Below, one piece after another: positions 1 to 6,885 of a stretch of 16,257 nt of DNA. A program made the translations under genes and the position numbers. The notes under the pieces were generated by a model, which had not been told where the DNA came from, did not search any database, and saw nothing but the letters and a program-made list of their open reading frames with translations. The DNA lies in contig JANBQS010000511.1 in the NCBI GenBank assembly GCA_027577415.1, positions 1 to 16,257 of the forward strand. The letters are read 5' to 3'. The number at the start of each line of letters is the position of its first letter. The stretch's first letter is position 1. Source of the DNA: Coemansia sp. RSA 922. Its lineage: Eukaryota > Kickxellomycota > Kickxellomycetes > Kickxellales > Kickxellaceae.

Positions 1-216
1 CTTGTGAGAGCATGCATCTGACTGACGCTGGCCTGTTACAGCCATTATTGCTTCCGCTAGATTGTGTGATCCGATCAGCGCAGGATTTTTCAATCTTTCG
101 TCGATCGCATCGTTGGTATGGCTGCCAAGATGGAATCCATACACACACCACAAACAGTGTACCAGCCGAGAGTTGTTACGCCCTCTGCTGTTTTTTGGCT
201 TGCTAGTGCAAACCAT
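1..216 (-). CDS. Open frame leaving the left edge, unrecognised, partial
   Basis: An ATG at 216 opens 72 codons on the minus strand without a stop up to base 1, so the 3' end is outside the window. The product is rich in Cys and His near its start (VHCLWCVYGFHLGSH) and then looks like an ordinary soluble helical segment (AIDERLKNPALIGSHNLAEA). The same frame continues upstream to about 263, where a TTTTCAG stretch (258-264) could be a 3' splice site, and an in-frame stop lies just beyond. I do not recognise a family. A plus-strand frame of similar length overlaps it, so chance is a real alternative. It may be the start or an internal exon of a gene to the left. Confidence 0.2.
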   Translation of the reverse strand, partial: MVCTSKPKNSRGRNNSRLVHCLWCVYGFHLGSHTNDAIDERLKNPALIGSHNLAEAIMAVTGQRQSDACSHK

Positions 217-1128
217 GCTCTGCTGCAAACTGCCTGCCTTCAGCGACACTTTCGTGATCTCTGAAAAGCAAACAGCCTACAATCAATGCAAAGCGTATTG
301 TTGCCGTCCGGCTGTTGTCAAAGGATGCAGTTCACTCGCGCTTCCAACACCACAGCAGTTGCCTGCCGCACTGTTGTCTGCGTTTGTGTTCTGCTTCCTT
401 TTCATGAATATCCTCCGGATATCAACAGTTAATCAGTGTCTAATCTGGTGACCATGAGGAAAGTGGCATAGGCTAAACCAGGATACCCCCTTGTATCTTT
501 TCTTCTGAAAGGTGCTCAGACAGCGCACAGACAGAAAAACTCTAAACGCATCCACTTAGTACTACAGTGTCGTTGCGATATCATCCATGGACAAGAATGT
601 GGCCTTCTCTGTGACTGAGAGGCCACTGGTAATGAGAAGGTTGCCACTTTCCACGGGGAAAAGCCACTTCCGCTTCTTCTCGCTATCTAAATCCATGTTG
701 GCGTTCCCCAACAGAAACACAATGAATAAGCAGTATGATCCTCAGGGCGAGAATGCGCTACTCGTGGAAATCCATGTACAAGACAGTTTTTGCCCCATCT
801 CTGCTCCAATCGGATTACCCCATTGCCAGAATGGGGAATGTGGATGTCAAAAGGCGGACAGCTCTTTTCCAGCTCATTTGCACTGCTGGCCCCTTATTGG
901 TGCAACTGCAATGTGCCTGAACTGGAGAATTCTCTCATCTTGCTTTTCAGCCCTATTACTATATGCCACCAATGTCGCCAAAGGCAGGCAAGCGACTGAC
1001 TTAGTAACCTCCATCTCTGAATTGCTTTGTATTCTCATAAAAGCCATTGATATGAAGAAAAAAAAATTGAAAAAACTGCAGAATATTTATTTGATTTTGT
1101 AATCGGATCAGTGAATCAAGTCGGATTA
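217..1128. other. Stretch with no recognisable gene
   Basis: About 900 bases hold only overlapping plus-strand open frames (for example 62-451 and 587-1102). Their translations are rich in Cys, Leu and Ser and show no domain, and no TATA box sits about 100 nt before their ATGs. The 587-1102 frame ends in a Lys run encoded by an A-tract near 1056. It may be decayed repeat sequence, but I see no terminal repeats or reverse-transcriptase motifs to name it. Confidence 0.4.
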
Positions 1129-1133
1129 TAACC

Positions 1134-1141
1134 TATATATA
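1134..1141 (+). promoter_or_regulatory. TATA box of the 5S rRNA gene
   Basis: TATATATA lies 25-32 bases before the inferred first base of the 5S rRNA (1166). An upstream TATA near -30 is established for dispersed 5S and tRNA genes in Schizosaccharomyces pombe and for 5S genes in Neurospora, where it positions TFIIIB. Position and strand fit that use here. Confidence 0.6.
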
Positions 1142-1165
1142 CGGTATTGTAATCCTTAGGATTTC

Positions 1166-1286
1166 AGTTAGGGCCATATGAACCAAGTCCAGTTCCGGAT
1201 CCCGTCCCGATCTCCGAAGACAAGCTGGTTACAGCTCGGTTAGTACTATAGTGGGTGACCATATGGGAATACCGGGTGTCCTAACT
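1166..1286 (+). rRNA. 5S ribosomal RNA
   Basis: This is the 5S RNA of the large ribosomal subunit, made by RNA polymerase III. The 121-base length is exactly typical. The first seven bases (AGTTAGG) pair perfectly with the last seven (CCTAACT), forming helix I. Conserved blocks follow in order: CCGGATCCCGTCC, GATCTCCGAAG, CTCGGTTAGTACTATAGTGG, and ACCATATGGGAATACCGGGTG. These include the internal control region bound by TFIIIA. Helix II is unusual in sequence but still pairs (AACCA at 1181-1185 with TGGTT at 1219-1223), which argues for a functional gene rather than a decayed copy. It stands alone, away from any rDNA unit, as in fungi with dispersed 5S genes. Confidence 0.93.
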
Positions 1287-1291
1287 TTTTT
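1286..1291 (+). terminator. Pol III terminator of the 5S gene
   Basis: A run of six T on the coding strand begins at the last paired base of 5S helix I. This is the standard RNA polymerase III stop signal. Confidence 0.8.
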
Positions 1292-1600
1292 GCTCTTCTT
1301 TCATTTGCCCCAAATTGTGAAAGAGATCGGCGCCTTTGACGTTGTTTTTTATTTGCACCGATCTTTGCCACCTATGCATTGTTTAGAGAACAATCAAAGT
1401 GTCTACTGCCCTCCTCATTTTTTATTGTTACGTGGCAGCACTAATCGTTTGACTCATGTTTACTTTCGATGACTTTTTTTTTAAATATTACACTGAAGCG
1501 ATGCCTTGAACGCCAAAGCACCAGAATTATTATGTCGTCACTAGTTGAAATTAGGTGCTATGGCAGCACTTGATAGGAAAATTATACGTAGTAGTGGGTT

Positions 1601-1608
1601 TATAAAAG
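1601..1608 (+). promoter_or_regulatory. TATA box (TATAAAAG)
   Basis: TATAAAAG starts 98 bases before the ATG at 1699. That spacing matches TATA boxes of other genes in the window (about 100-117 nt). The 16 bases AGTGGGTTTATAAAAG at 1593-1608 also occur exactly at about 14415, in the spacer between the two intact membrane paralogues. An A/T-rich, CTTCAAC-type leader follows, as expected for a short fungal 5' UTR. Confidence 0.4.
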
Positions 1609-1698
1609 CTGTGGCTCTAGAATGCAGTTTTTGTTGTTTCTTCAACAAGAAATAAACTTAAAATCTTATTTTCCTTCAACTGTAACACATGCGCTATT

Positions 1699-1884
1699 AT
1701 GTATTGGTTGGTCAGGACAGTAGTGGTCATGTTGCTCACTGATTCAGCAAGTGCAACCCACGCTGAGCGCAAGTTGAGGAGAGTAGTTCTTGAGAACCTG
1801 TTGCACCCATGTGTGAACTATGTGGCGTTTGACGATGTATCTTTCACAGGAAGTAAAAACGGCAGGGCCACATACCAGCGATAA
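1699..1884 (+). CDS. Small ORF behind a TATA box, unrecognised, possibly a broken gene
   Basis: The ATG at 1699 opens 61 codons ending at TAA 1884. The product has a short hydrophobic start (MYWLVRTVVVMLL), then a charged helical part (HAERKLRRVVLENLLH) and a polar end. No family is recognised. An earlier ATG at 1689, in another frame, reads MRYYVLVGQDSSGHVAH and then stops, while the 1699 frame continues into the more protein-like part. A single frameshift near 1740 would join the two, so this may be a decayed gene whose real start is 1689. The TATA box at 1601 favours some transcription. Confidence 0.25.
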   Translation: MYWLVRTVVVMLLTDSASATHAERKLRRVVLENLLHPCVNYVAFDDVSFTGSKNGRATYQR

Positions 1885-1957
1885 AATATATCAGGCTTGC
1901 TCCAAAACAGTTGTTTCAAATATTTTACGCGTGTGGCAAAAAGAAAAAAAAAATACC

Positions 1958-1963
1958 AAAAAA
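1958..1963 (-). terminator. Pol III terminator of tRNA-Val
   Basis: Six A on the plus strand give a T6 run 10 bases after the tRNA 3' end on the minus strand. A second run of ten (1944-1953) lies behind it as a fail-safe stop. Confidence 0.75.
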
Positions 1964-1973
1964 TCACATTATT

Positions 1974-2047
1974 TGATTTCTGCCAGGCTCGAACTGGCGA
2001 CCGACTGCGTGTTAGGCAGTCGTGATAACCAACTACACCAAGAAACC
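1974..2047 (-). tRNA. tRNA-Val (anticodon AAC)
   Basis: Read on the minus strand, the 74 bases fold as a cloverleaf without an intron. The acceptor stem is GGTTTCT with AGAAATC (one G-T pair) plus discriminator A. The D arm contains GTGTAGTTGGTTATCAC (A box). The anticodon stem ACTGC/GCAGT encloses the loop CTAACAC, giving anticodon AAC. The T arm is GCCAG-TTCGAGC-CTGGC (B box). The anticodon is read as AAC (A34 usually becomes inosine), which decodes GTT/GTC/GTA valine codons. The 3' CCA is not encoded, as in eukaryotes. Confidence 0.95.
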
Positions 2048-2096
2048 AAATTTTTGAGCTAAATGCCCATTATCTGACAAGACTTCATGATGGTGA

Positions 2097-2600
2097 TTGG
2101 TAAAGCATAGTGATACTCACTCTCTCTTGGGCCTCTTGCGCGTGGCTAAAAAATTAGAGCGCGAGAATTTTGCACACTACCTTTGGTTTTGTCCCCACGT
2201 CCAAGATTTCTGGCTACGGGTCTCGACCTTTACCTTTCTTCAAGGCATACGGTCAGATACAGCTGGGCCCCTTTTTCAGGTTAACCTATGTATGGTCGCC
2301 ACGGGTTTTGGTTCCTGGAGAAGCAAATTGCCAAATGCAGACGCCCTACATGGGCTGGCAGTTTGGGAAATCTTCCGCGCTCGCGCAGAATTATCCCTAG
2401 ACGGCATTGAACACTCTGGCGAGGCCATGTTTATCCAATGGAAATCGACGCTCATGCTACGCATCACTCAAGACTTATGTCATGCAACAAGCCAAGGCTT
2501 AAATAAGACTAAAATTTTCCTGAATAGCAAAGGTGGCAGCGTCATTAGGTGGATCATGCCAATGCTGATGAGCCTCCACATACTGCGAGCTTCTGCTTGA
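2097..2600 (+). pseudogene. C-terminal relic of a non-LTR (LINE) retrotransposon polymerase
   Basis: The frame begins near 2097, and its coding similarity becomes clear at about 2150. It carries ENFAHYLWFCPHVQDFW, matching the second half of the reverse-transcriptase zinc-binding domain (zf-RVT: E-x3-H-x4-C, then CP...FW) that follows the polymerase in LINE ORF2 proteins. Further on, AVWEIFRARAELSLDG and MFIQWKSTLMLRITQD resemble the Trp/Arg-rich end of these proteins. The upstream Cys pair of the finger is missing or shifted to another frame, and no polymerase core (FADD) is present. This is a 5'-truncated, decayed copy. No poly-A tail or target duplication is evident. Its 5' limit lies about 50 bp upstream of the tRNA-Val gene. 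Confidence 0.6.
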
Positions 2601-3330
2601 AGCTGGGAAGAATGTGAGGCTGGCTTGCCGAGAGACAGTTTACACACTTAATGCGCAGTTGCTTCTGCCAAGTTTAAAGCTAAGTTAAAAGTACGAGCAA
2701 CATGCCTTCCATGGCACGTAGCTTGAGAAAACATTGGATAATGCAGTATTGTGCTCTCTGCCATCAGTATTATTATCTGCTATATCACAACAAAATGCCA
2801 TCGTGCTGCCGTAGTGACTTTGGCGTCCAAAGTACGCCATTAATGACATCCTGTATGCAGCTGGCAACGTCTCATGAATCAATAGATTTAGACAATATGT
2901 ACTAGTCGTCTTTATTATTTATCATCATTATAAAGGCACACATACTCTCGACGCAGATGGGTATCAGTAACAATTTGGAGCGCAAGCAAATTTGACGAGA
3001 ACTGACGAATGTAAAAAGAAATTAGGCGCACTGTTCAGCAACACACTTGATTTCAAACACACCGATTATTGTACTAATCGTGTCAGCCGAAATCATTGAA
3101 TAAGCTGATACTCAACCTATTGGGACATGTTGTGACTGCTTCAAAGTTCTTTTGTTCAAAGCACAGAAAGCAGTCATGTCCGAGTCCGATATATACCAAT
3201 ACACAGATTTCGATTTGCACCTTTGTCGGCGTCTTTGGCAAGTGCACGCTATGCGACATTTGGGAAAAGAGAGAGAGAGGAAAGTGTGTGAGGAGGTGAA
3301 TTTTTCTTCCTTCTCCAGCCACCTTCTCGA
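2601..3330. other. Stretch with no recognisable gene
   Basis: This AT-rich sequence lies between the LINE relic and the next promoter. It contains only short overlapping frames on both strands, a small GA repeat (3269-3280) and no tRNA-like boxes. A 113-codon minus-strand frame (3083-3424) runs across the neighbouring promoter and looks accidental. Part of this DNA may be the remaining 3' end of the retrotransposon, but nothing proves it. Confidence 0.4.
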
Positions 3331-3336
3331 CCACAC

Positions 3337-3345
3337 AATAAAAAG
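3337..3345 (+). promoter_or_regulatory. TATA-like box (AATAAAAAG)
   Basis: AATAAAAAG lies 99-107 bases before the ATG at 3444, followed by a T/C-rich leader. The spacing repeats that of the clearer TATA boxes at 5781, 10536 and 11734. Confidence 0.4.
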
Positions 3346-3443
3346 CAGCACCGGTGGATATAACCTTTCTTTTCCCCCCACATTTTTCTTCACTAACATC
3401 ATTATTTTTTTTTGGCAACCTCAAAATATATTACATATTACAA

Positions 3444-3833
3444 ATGACTGATTTCAAGAACTTCCCAATTCTATTCATAGAAAACAATATGGTGTATTTA
3501 AAGCATTTTGATGTAAGTGCGGTTGTTGGCAAAGCCCATGAGAAGGCATATACAGAGTTATCGCATCGTACTTGCAGCGATAGTAAAGGAAAACTTGACG
3601 TATATTATTACGATGAAAGTAATCGCGTTGTCGATGAGTACACCTGCTTTATATTCGGCCGCGATTATATAAGAAACGGTATAATCAAAAAGCTAGATTA
3701 CAATTGGACACCATGCTATGACTACTATCGCTGTCTAGCAGGTATGTGCGCAGAAAACAATGGAGAAATTACGCGCAAGTTGGCCGACGAAGTTCTGGCC
3801 AACCGCAGTTTCCCTCTCCGGGGAGCATTTTAG
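3444..3833 (+). CDS. Hypothetical 129-aa protein
   Basis: Chosen start is ATG 3444, the first ATG after the TATA-like box; an upstream in-frame ATG at 3354 would encode a low-complexity Phe/Pro stretch and lies too close to that box. The product has no signal peptide or membrane span. It is rich in Tyr, Asp and Asn, with several Cys residues in the middle (RTCSDSKGKLDVYYYDE, then YTCF, TPCYDYYRCLAGMC), and ends in a charged helix (EITRKLADEVL). It does not resemble the two tandem families at 10-16 kb. A canonical poly-A signal follows the stop, which supports a real gene. No family is recognised and no function is assigned. It converges on the mitofissin gene. Confidence 0.6.
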   Translation: MTDFKNFPILFIENNMVYLKHFDVSAVVGKAHEKAYTELSHRTCSDSKGKLDVYYYDESNRVVDEYTCFIFGRDYIRNGIIKKLDYNWTPCYDYYRCLAGMCAENNGEITRKLADEVLANRSFPLRGAF

Positions 3834-3878
3834 TCACATCCGTCATGGCAAGTTTATGGCCAACACGACTTTGAAACA

Positions 3879-3884
3879 AATAAA
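3879..3884 (+). terminator. Poly-A signal AATAAA
   Basis: A canonical AATAAA occurs 46 bases after the stop of the 129-aa gene, with a T-rich stretch just beyond, as expected for 3' end formation. Confidence 0.5.
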
Positions 3885-3998
3885 GCCTTTACTCGCCTAC
3901 CTTTACACAGGTGCAATGTGTTCATTATTCTTGTAGTCACTCTAGGTACATCACAAGATAGTTTAATAATGTATTGAAACAATGTGTAGTAATATCAC

Positions 3999-4226
3999 TT
4001 AGTGGTCTCGAGTAAAGTACGTCGAACTAGATCCCATCCTCGAGGCAGCAAGGTCCATCGCCATTTCGCCAAGACTCAAGTAGCGCTCGATATAGCTTTG
4101 CATATCCTTGCTCTCAACCAAACTGTCAGGCTTGAGCTTTAACCCCGTGGACCGCCGGATACCAGCCAAGGCAGTCGACAAAAGTACCAGGTCCACACCA
4201 ATGTGAATTAGCTTGCCAACAACCAT
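3999..4226 (-). CDS. ATG44: Mitofissin / DUF1748 family protein (Atg44-like)
   Basis: A 75-residue protein matching the small fungal DUF1748 family, now called mitofissin. It has GKLIHIGVDLVLLSTALAGI (residues 4-23), RRSTGL (24-29), then a Pro-Asp turn, a helix around YIERYLSLGE and a final amphipathic helix (MAMDLAASRMG). Family knowledge: Atg44 is an intermembrane-space protein that binds membranes and drives mitochondrial fission for mitophagy, and a yeast relative (Mco10) associates with ATP synthase. The ATG at 4226 gives the usual family length. The frame is open 45 codons further upstream, but that part is an AT-rich hydrophobic run with no family match. A CTAG/CC junction just upstream could be a 3' splice site of a leader intron. 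The gene lies about 180 bp downstream of the hydrolase gene on the same strand. Whether it is the Atg44 or Mco10 orthologue is not settled. Confidence 0.85.
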   Translation of the reverse strand: MVVGKLIHIGVDLVLLSTALAGIRRSTGLKLKPDSLVESKDMQSYIERYLSLGEMAMDLAASRMGSSSTYFTRDH

Positions 4227-4301
4227 TTCTCCAAGGCTAGATACAGAATTGATAAATATAAAAAGACGAATTGGTAGACAATAAATGCGAATATATAGTA
4301 A

Positions 4302-4328
4302 CAAAAAAAACAAAAAACAAAAAACAAA
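4302..4328. repeat. Short A-rich repeat, (CAAAAAA)n
   Basis: Three or four imperfect units of C followed by six to eight A lie upstream of the mitofissin start. It is a simple repeat, perhaps a nucleosome-poor promoter tract. Confidence 0.5.
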
Positions 4329-4406
4329 TTCGTTGACAAGAAAAAAGAAAGGCAAGAGCACTTGAAAGCTACAATCACCTGATGATCAAATCGGTCTCAT
4401 CAATTA

Positions 4407-5681
4407 CTACACTTGGACTCCCTTCATCTCGCTCACCAAGAATCGGTTAAAGACAGTTGGGTTGTCAATATGCATGTTGTGGCCGGCATTAGGGACGCGA
4501 TACAAGTGTGTTGCAACGCGGCCACCAATTCGCCTGATGACCTCCAGGCCTCCAGTATGCTCGACCCAGTCATGCGATCCGTACATAAAAGTGGTAGGTA
4601 CCGTGATAGCGCTCAGTCTGCCAACAAGCGGCCGACGTGCAAAAGCGCCAGGGCGCAGGATGTCGCCCAACGCCGACGCCGAGCTCTCCGGGAGCATTGC
4701 GATCTGGTGCGAGTACGCCGCCATGCCGCGGCGCTGCTCCTCAGTCAGCAAGGAGAATCGGCCAATGTACCAGTCGATCAGGCGTCTGCTGAAGGGTCCT
4801 GTCGAGCGAACCAGCCACTGCGGCGTGTAGTTGCGGTCCCACAGACTCATCGCCGTGCGGAACAGCATAACTCGCTGCATACTGGGCTTACTAGGGGCCG
4901 CCGGTGGCTCACCGTCCTTGGGTTTGTCACTGTTTGAGGGCGAATACCCATTTCGCATCCTTTCTTCCAAGTCGGGGGGCGCTTCGGGCAGGCCAATGGG
5001 CGAAACAAGCACCAGTTTCTCGACGTGTTGGGGGTACTTTAGCGCATAGACCGAGTTCATGTATCCGCCAAAACTATGTCCGCACAAAGTCATCTTCTCG
5101 ATGCCCATGCGTTTGCGCCATTCTTCAAGCGATTCCACGAAAAACTCCTCTGCATGAGATACCCGTTTGTCCTCGCCCTCGGCCCGGCAGCCCTTGTATG
5201 TGGGTCGCGAGCTGCGTCCCATGCCAAGCCAGTCAATGGAGTAAATGTCCCAGCCTTCTACTTGGCTCAGATCGTAGTAGTTGCGGTAGAAAAATCCTAC
5301 GCCCGTAAAGTACCCGTGCGTCATAACTAGGTTGTGTCGTGGCTGCGCTTCGGCCTCGACGCTCTTGCCGCCATTGCGGATCACCAATGTGTGGATGTAG
5401 TTGCCGTGTGAGTCAATGTCGACGTCCATGATCTCGGCAAGCACTGGCGAGTGAGCGCTAGTCTCAGTGTTGGGTGTGATCGGTGACCCTACTACGGTAA
5501 TGCCGCCCTGGGCGAGCAGTTCGTGTTCTTGGGTGTTTTGTGTTCTGGTGTCGATGACGCCCCAGGGCCACAGCTTGGATAAAGACAGAATGCCTGATCT
5601 GCTGGCGGCAGCGTGCAAGAGCCACGGTGGCTGAAATTGCTTGGTATCGGCTAGCGAGGGCGTGCTATCCTCCTTGAACAT
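4407..5681 (-). CDS. Alpha/beta hydrolase of the Cld1/Ict1/CGI-58 family
   Basis: A 424-residue alpha/beta hydrolase. The oxyanion strand is THGYFTG (121-127), followed by IDWLGMGRSSRP. The nucleophile elbow is GHSFGG with Ser203, followed by KLVLVSPIGLPEAP. The acid is Asp371 in GSHDW, and His401 lies in AGHNMHID, which also forms the HX4D motif (401-406) known from CGI-58, Ict1 and plant homologues. The lid part ends in YSHQIAMLPESSASALGDIL, PGAFARRPL. An intact Ser, unlike the Asn of CGI-58, predicts an active lipase. In yeast Cld1 is a mitochondrial cardiolipin deacylase and Ict1 a lysophosphatidic acid acyltransferase; this copy could be either. An ATG at 5762 in the same frame adds 27 hydrophobic residues. 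I prefer 5681 because the TATA box at 5781 is then about 100 nt away, as in other genes here. It is divergent from the dioxygenase gene. Confidence 0.88.
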   Translation of the reverse strand: MFKEDSTPSLADTKQFQPPWLLHAAASRSGILSLSKLWPWGVIDTRTQNTQEHELLAQGGITVVGSPITPNTETSAHSPVLAEIMDVDIDSHGNYIHTLVIRNGGKSVEAEAQPRHNLVMTHGYFTGVGFFYRNYYDLSQVEGWDIYSIDWLGMGRSSRPTYKGCRAEGEDKRVSHAEEFFVESLEEWRKRMGIEKMTLCGHSFGGYMNSVYALKYPQHVEKLVLVSPIGLPEAPPDLEERMRNGYSPSNSDKPKDGEPPAAPSKPSMQRVMLFRTAMSLWDRNYTPQWLVRSTGPFSRRLIDWYIGRFSLLTEEQRRGMAAYSHQIAMLPESSASALGDILRPGAFARRPLVGRLSAITVPTTFMYGSHDWVEHTGGLEVIRRIGGRVATHLYRVPNAGHNMHIDNPTVFNRFLVSEMKGVQV

Positions 5682-5780
5682 GGTCGATAAAGATAAAAGT
5701 AAAAACAATAAATGAAGTACGAGTGTGTTGTAAAGGAGGCCTAACATAAAGAAGTAGAGCATGACGGGAGGCTACGTCAG

Positions 5781-5789
5781 CTTTTTATA
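5781..5789 (-). promoter_or_regulatory. TATA box of the hydrolase gene
   Basis: TATAAAAAG on the minus strand lies 100-108 nt before ATG 5681 but only about 20 nt before ATG 5762. Transcription would start near or after 5762, so this site decides the start codon. Confidence 0.55.
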
Positions 5790-6095
5790 TGCCGTAAGGA
5801 AAATGCCAAGTCTTTTGTGCCCCCCTCCGGCTATGCTACTGCTTAGCACCACATGGCGCACTGGGAAATAGATTGGCTTTGGCTTTCTATTTTGTACAAT
5901 GCTCGGGCCGATCTCGGTGCCTTTTCTTTATGCGGAGTATAGTCACAGCTCAGGCTATGCTTTTGTCATCCGCCAAGATCTGATTAAGAAAGAGTATTGA
6001 TGACAAAAATAGGCTACCATTGTCAACGATTCTTATCTCAACGTTGCTTTCTTTTTTGCCTCTACTACTACATTCGAATTACTCTAATTACTAAT

Positions 6096-6620
6096 ATGCT
6101 TCCAAAATCACTCAACTTTCCTCTGTGGCTCCAAGAGAACCAGCATCGGCTCAAACCACCAGTGTGTAACTGCGTATTCCAAGAAGGCGATGACTACCAG
6201 ATAATGGTAGTGGGAGGACCCAACTCTCGCACAGACTTTCACATAAACCCGACTGAGGAATGGTTCTACCAGCTAAAAGGTCGAATGCTCCTACGTATGG
6301 CCGACCCCGAGACGCACGAGATAACGGACGAGTATATTGAAGAGGGCGGGATGCTTTTGTTGCCTGCGTTGACGCCTCACAGTCCGAACCGGTTTGCTGA
6401 TACTGTGGGTCTGGTGGTGGAGCGCAAGCGGCGTGGGCAGCCGGAGGCTATGCGCTGGTACTGCGAGCAGTGTAAGGTGATTGTGTATGAAAAGTGGTTT
6501 GTTTGTAATGATCTGAACCAGGATTTGGTGCCGATCATTGAAGAGTACAAGGGCAGTAAGGAGCTGCGCACGTGCTACGCCTGTGGACATCTGAACCCTA
6601 CGACGTACACGCCACCGTAG
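6096..6620 (+). CDS. BNA1: 3-hydroxyanthranilate 3,4-dioxygenase
   Basis: A 174-residue cytosolic cupin enzyme that opens the ring of 3-hydroxyanthranilate with O2. The product closes spontaneously to quinolinate, the precursor of NAD in the kynurenine pathway. The Fe(II) ligands are visible: His49 in TDFHINPTEEW, Glu55, and His95 in LPALTPHSP. Arg45 (GGPNSRTD), Arg99 and Glu109 (VVERKR) are the usual substrate-contacting residues. Two CxxC pairs (123/126 and 160/163) form the C-terminal rubredoxin-like metal site of bacterial and fungal enzymes. Length and start (PLWLQENQHRLKPPV) agree with the family. ATG 6096 is chosen; the frame is open to 5997, but that part is Phe/Tyr-rich leader. The gene is head to head with the hydrolase, with 414 bp between the two ATGs. 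Confidence 0.96.
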   Translation: MLPKSLNFPLWLQENQHRLKPPVCNCVFQEGDDYQIMVVGGPNSRTDFHINPTEEWFYQLKGRMLLRMADPETHEITDEYIEEGGMLLLPALTPHSPNRFADTVGLVVERKRRGQPEAMRWYCEQCKVIVYEKWFVCNDLNQDLVPIIEEYKGSKELRTCYACGHLNPTTYTPP

Positions 6621-6781
6621 AGCGGTGACGTCGCACAGGTTTCTGTTTATACCAAGCCTTTTTTTTTGGGGGGAGTGAGAGATGTTCCAGACTCTTGCAC
6701 ACTTGCAAACATTGCTCGGGTGTTTTATTTTTTGCTGTGTGGCGTCTGCTGTTCATCCTTGTGCATGGACACTGCTGTTCT

Positions 6782-6860
6782 ACTTTCTTCTTCTTTATTC
6801 TTGATTTTTGTAATAAGCTCTATTCTTTCTTTCTTCCTTTCCTTCCTTTCTCGAATTCAT
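6782..6860 (+). promoter_or_regulatory. Pyrimidine-rich tract before the Iml2 gene
   Basis: An almost pure T/C stretch (TTCTTTCTTCC-type repeats, densest at 6820-6852) ends about 25 nt before ATG 6886. Fungal housekeeping promoters and leaders often carry such tracts next to the transcription start. No TATA box is seen, so this gene probably uses a TATA-less promoter. Confidence 0.4.
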
Positions 6861-6885
6861 ACTTGTGAATTTAACAAAAGGCGAT

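Noticed and set aside
62..451. 129-codon plus-strand open frame
   Set aside because: No recognisable motif and it overlaps other open frames on both strands, so there is no basis to call it coding.
587..1102. 171-codon plus-strand open frame
   Set aside because: Low-complexity, Cys/Leu/Ser-rich translation, no domain, no promoter at the distance seen for other genes, and an A-tract-encoded Lys run at the end. Most likely chance or decayed repeat.
3083..3424. 113-codon minus-strand frame beside the 129-aa gene
   Set aside because: It runs through the TATA-like box and leader of the 3444 gene and shows no domain; overlapping frames on both strands here arise from low-complexity sequence.
4237..4375. 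Possible intron before the mitofissin ATG (GTGATT to ATCTAG)
   Set aside because: The ends look like splice sites, but the upstream part gives no in-frame start that would improve the protein, and the ATG at 4226 already gives family length. Kept only as a possible leader intron.
4413..4937. 174-codon plus-strand frame inside the hydrolase gene
   Set aside because: Antisense to the catalytic domain of the hydrolase, with Arg/Ala/His-rich shadow composition.
6865..6885. GTG start seven codons before the Iml2 ATG
   Set aside because: Nuclear fungal genes normally use ATG; ATG 6886 is the first in frame.
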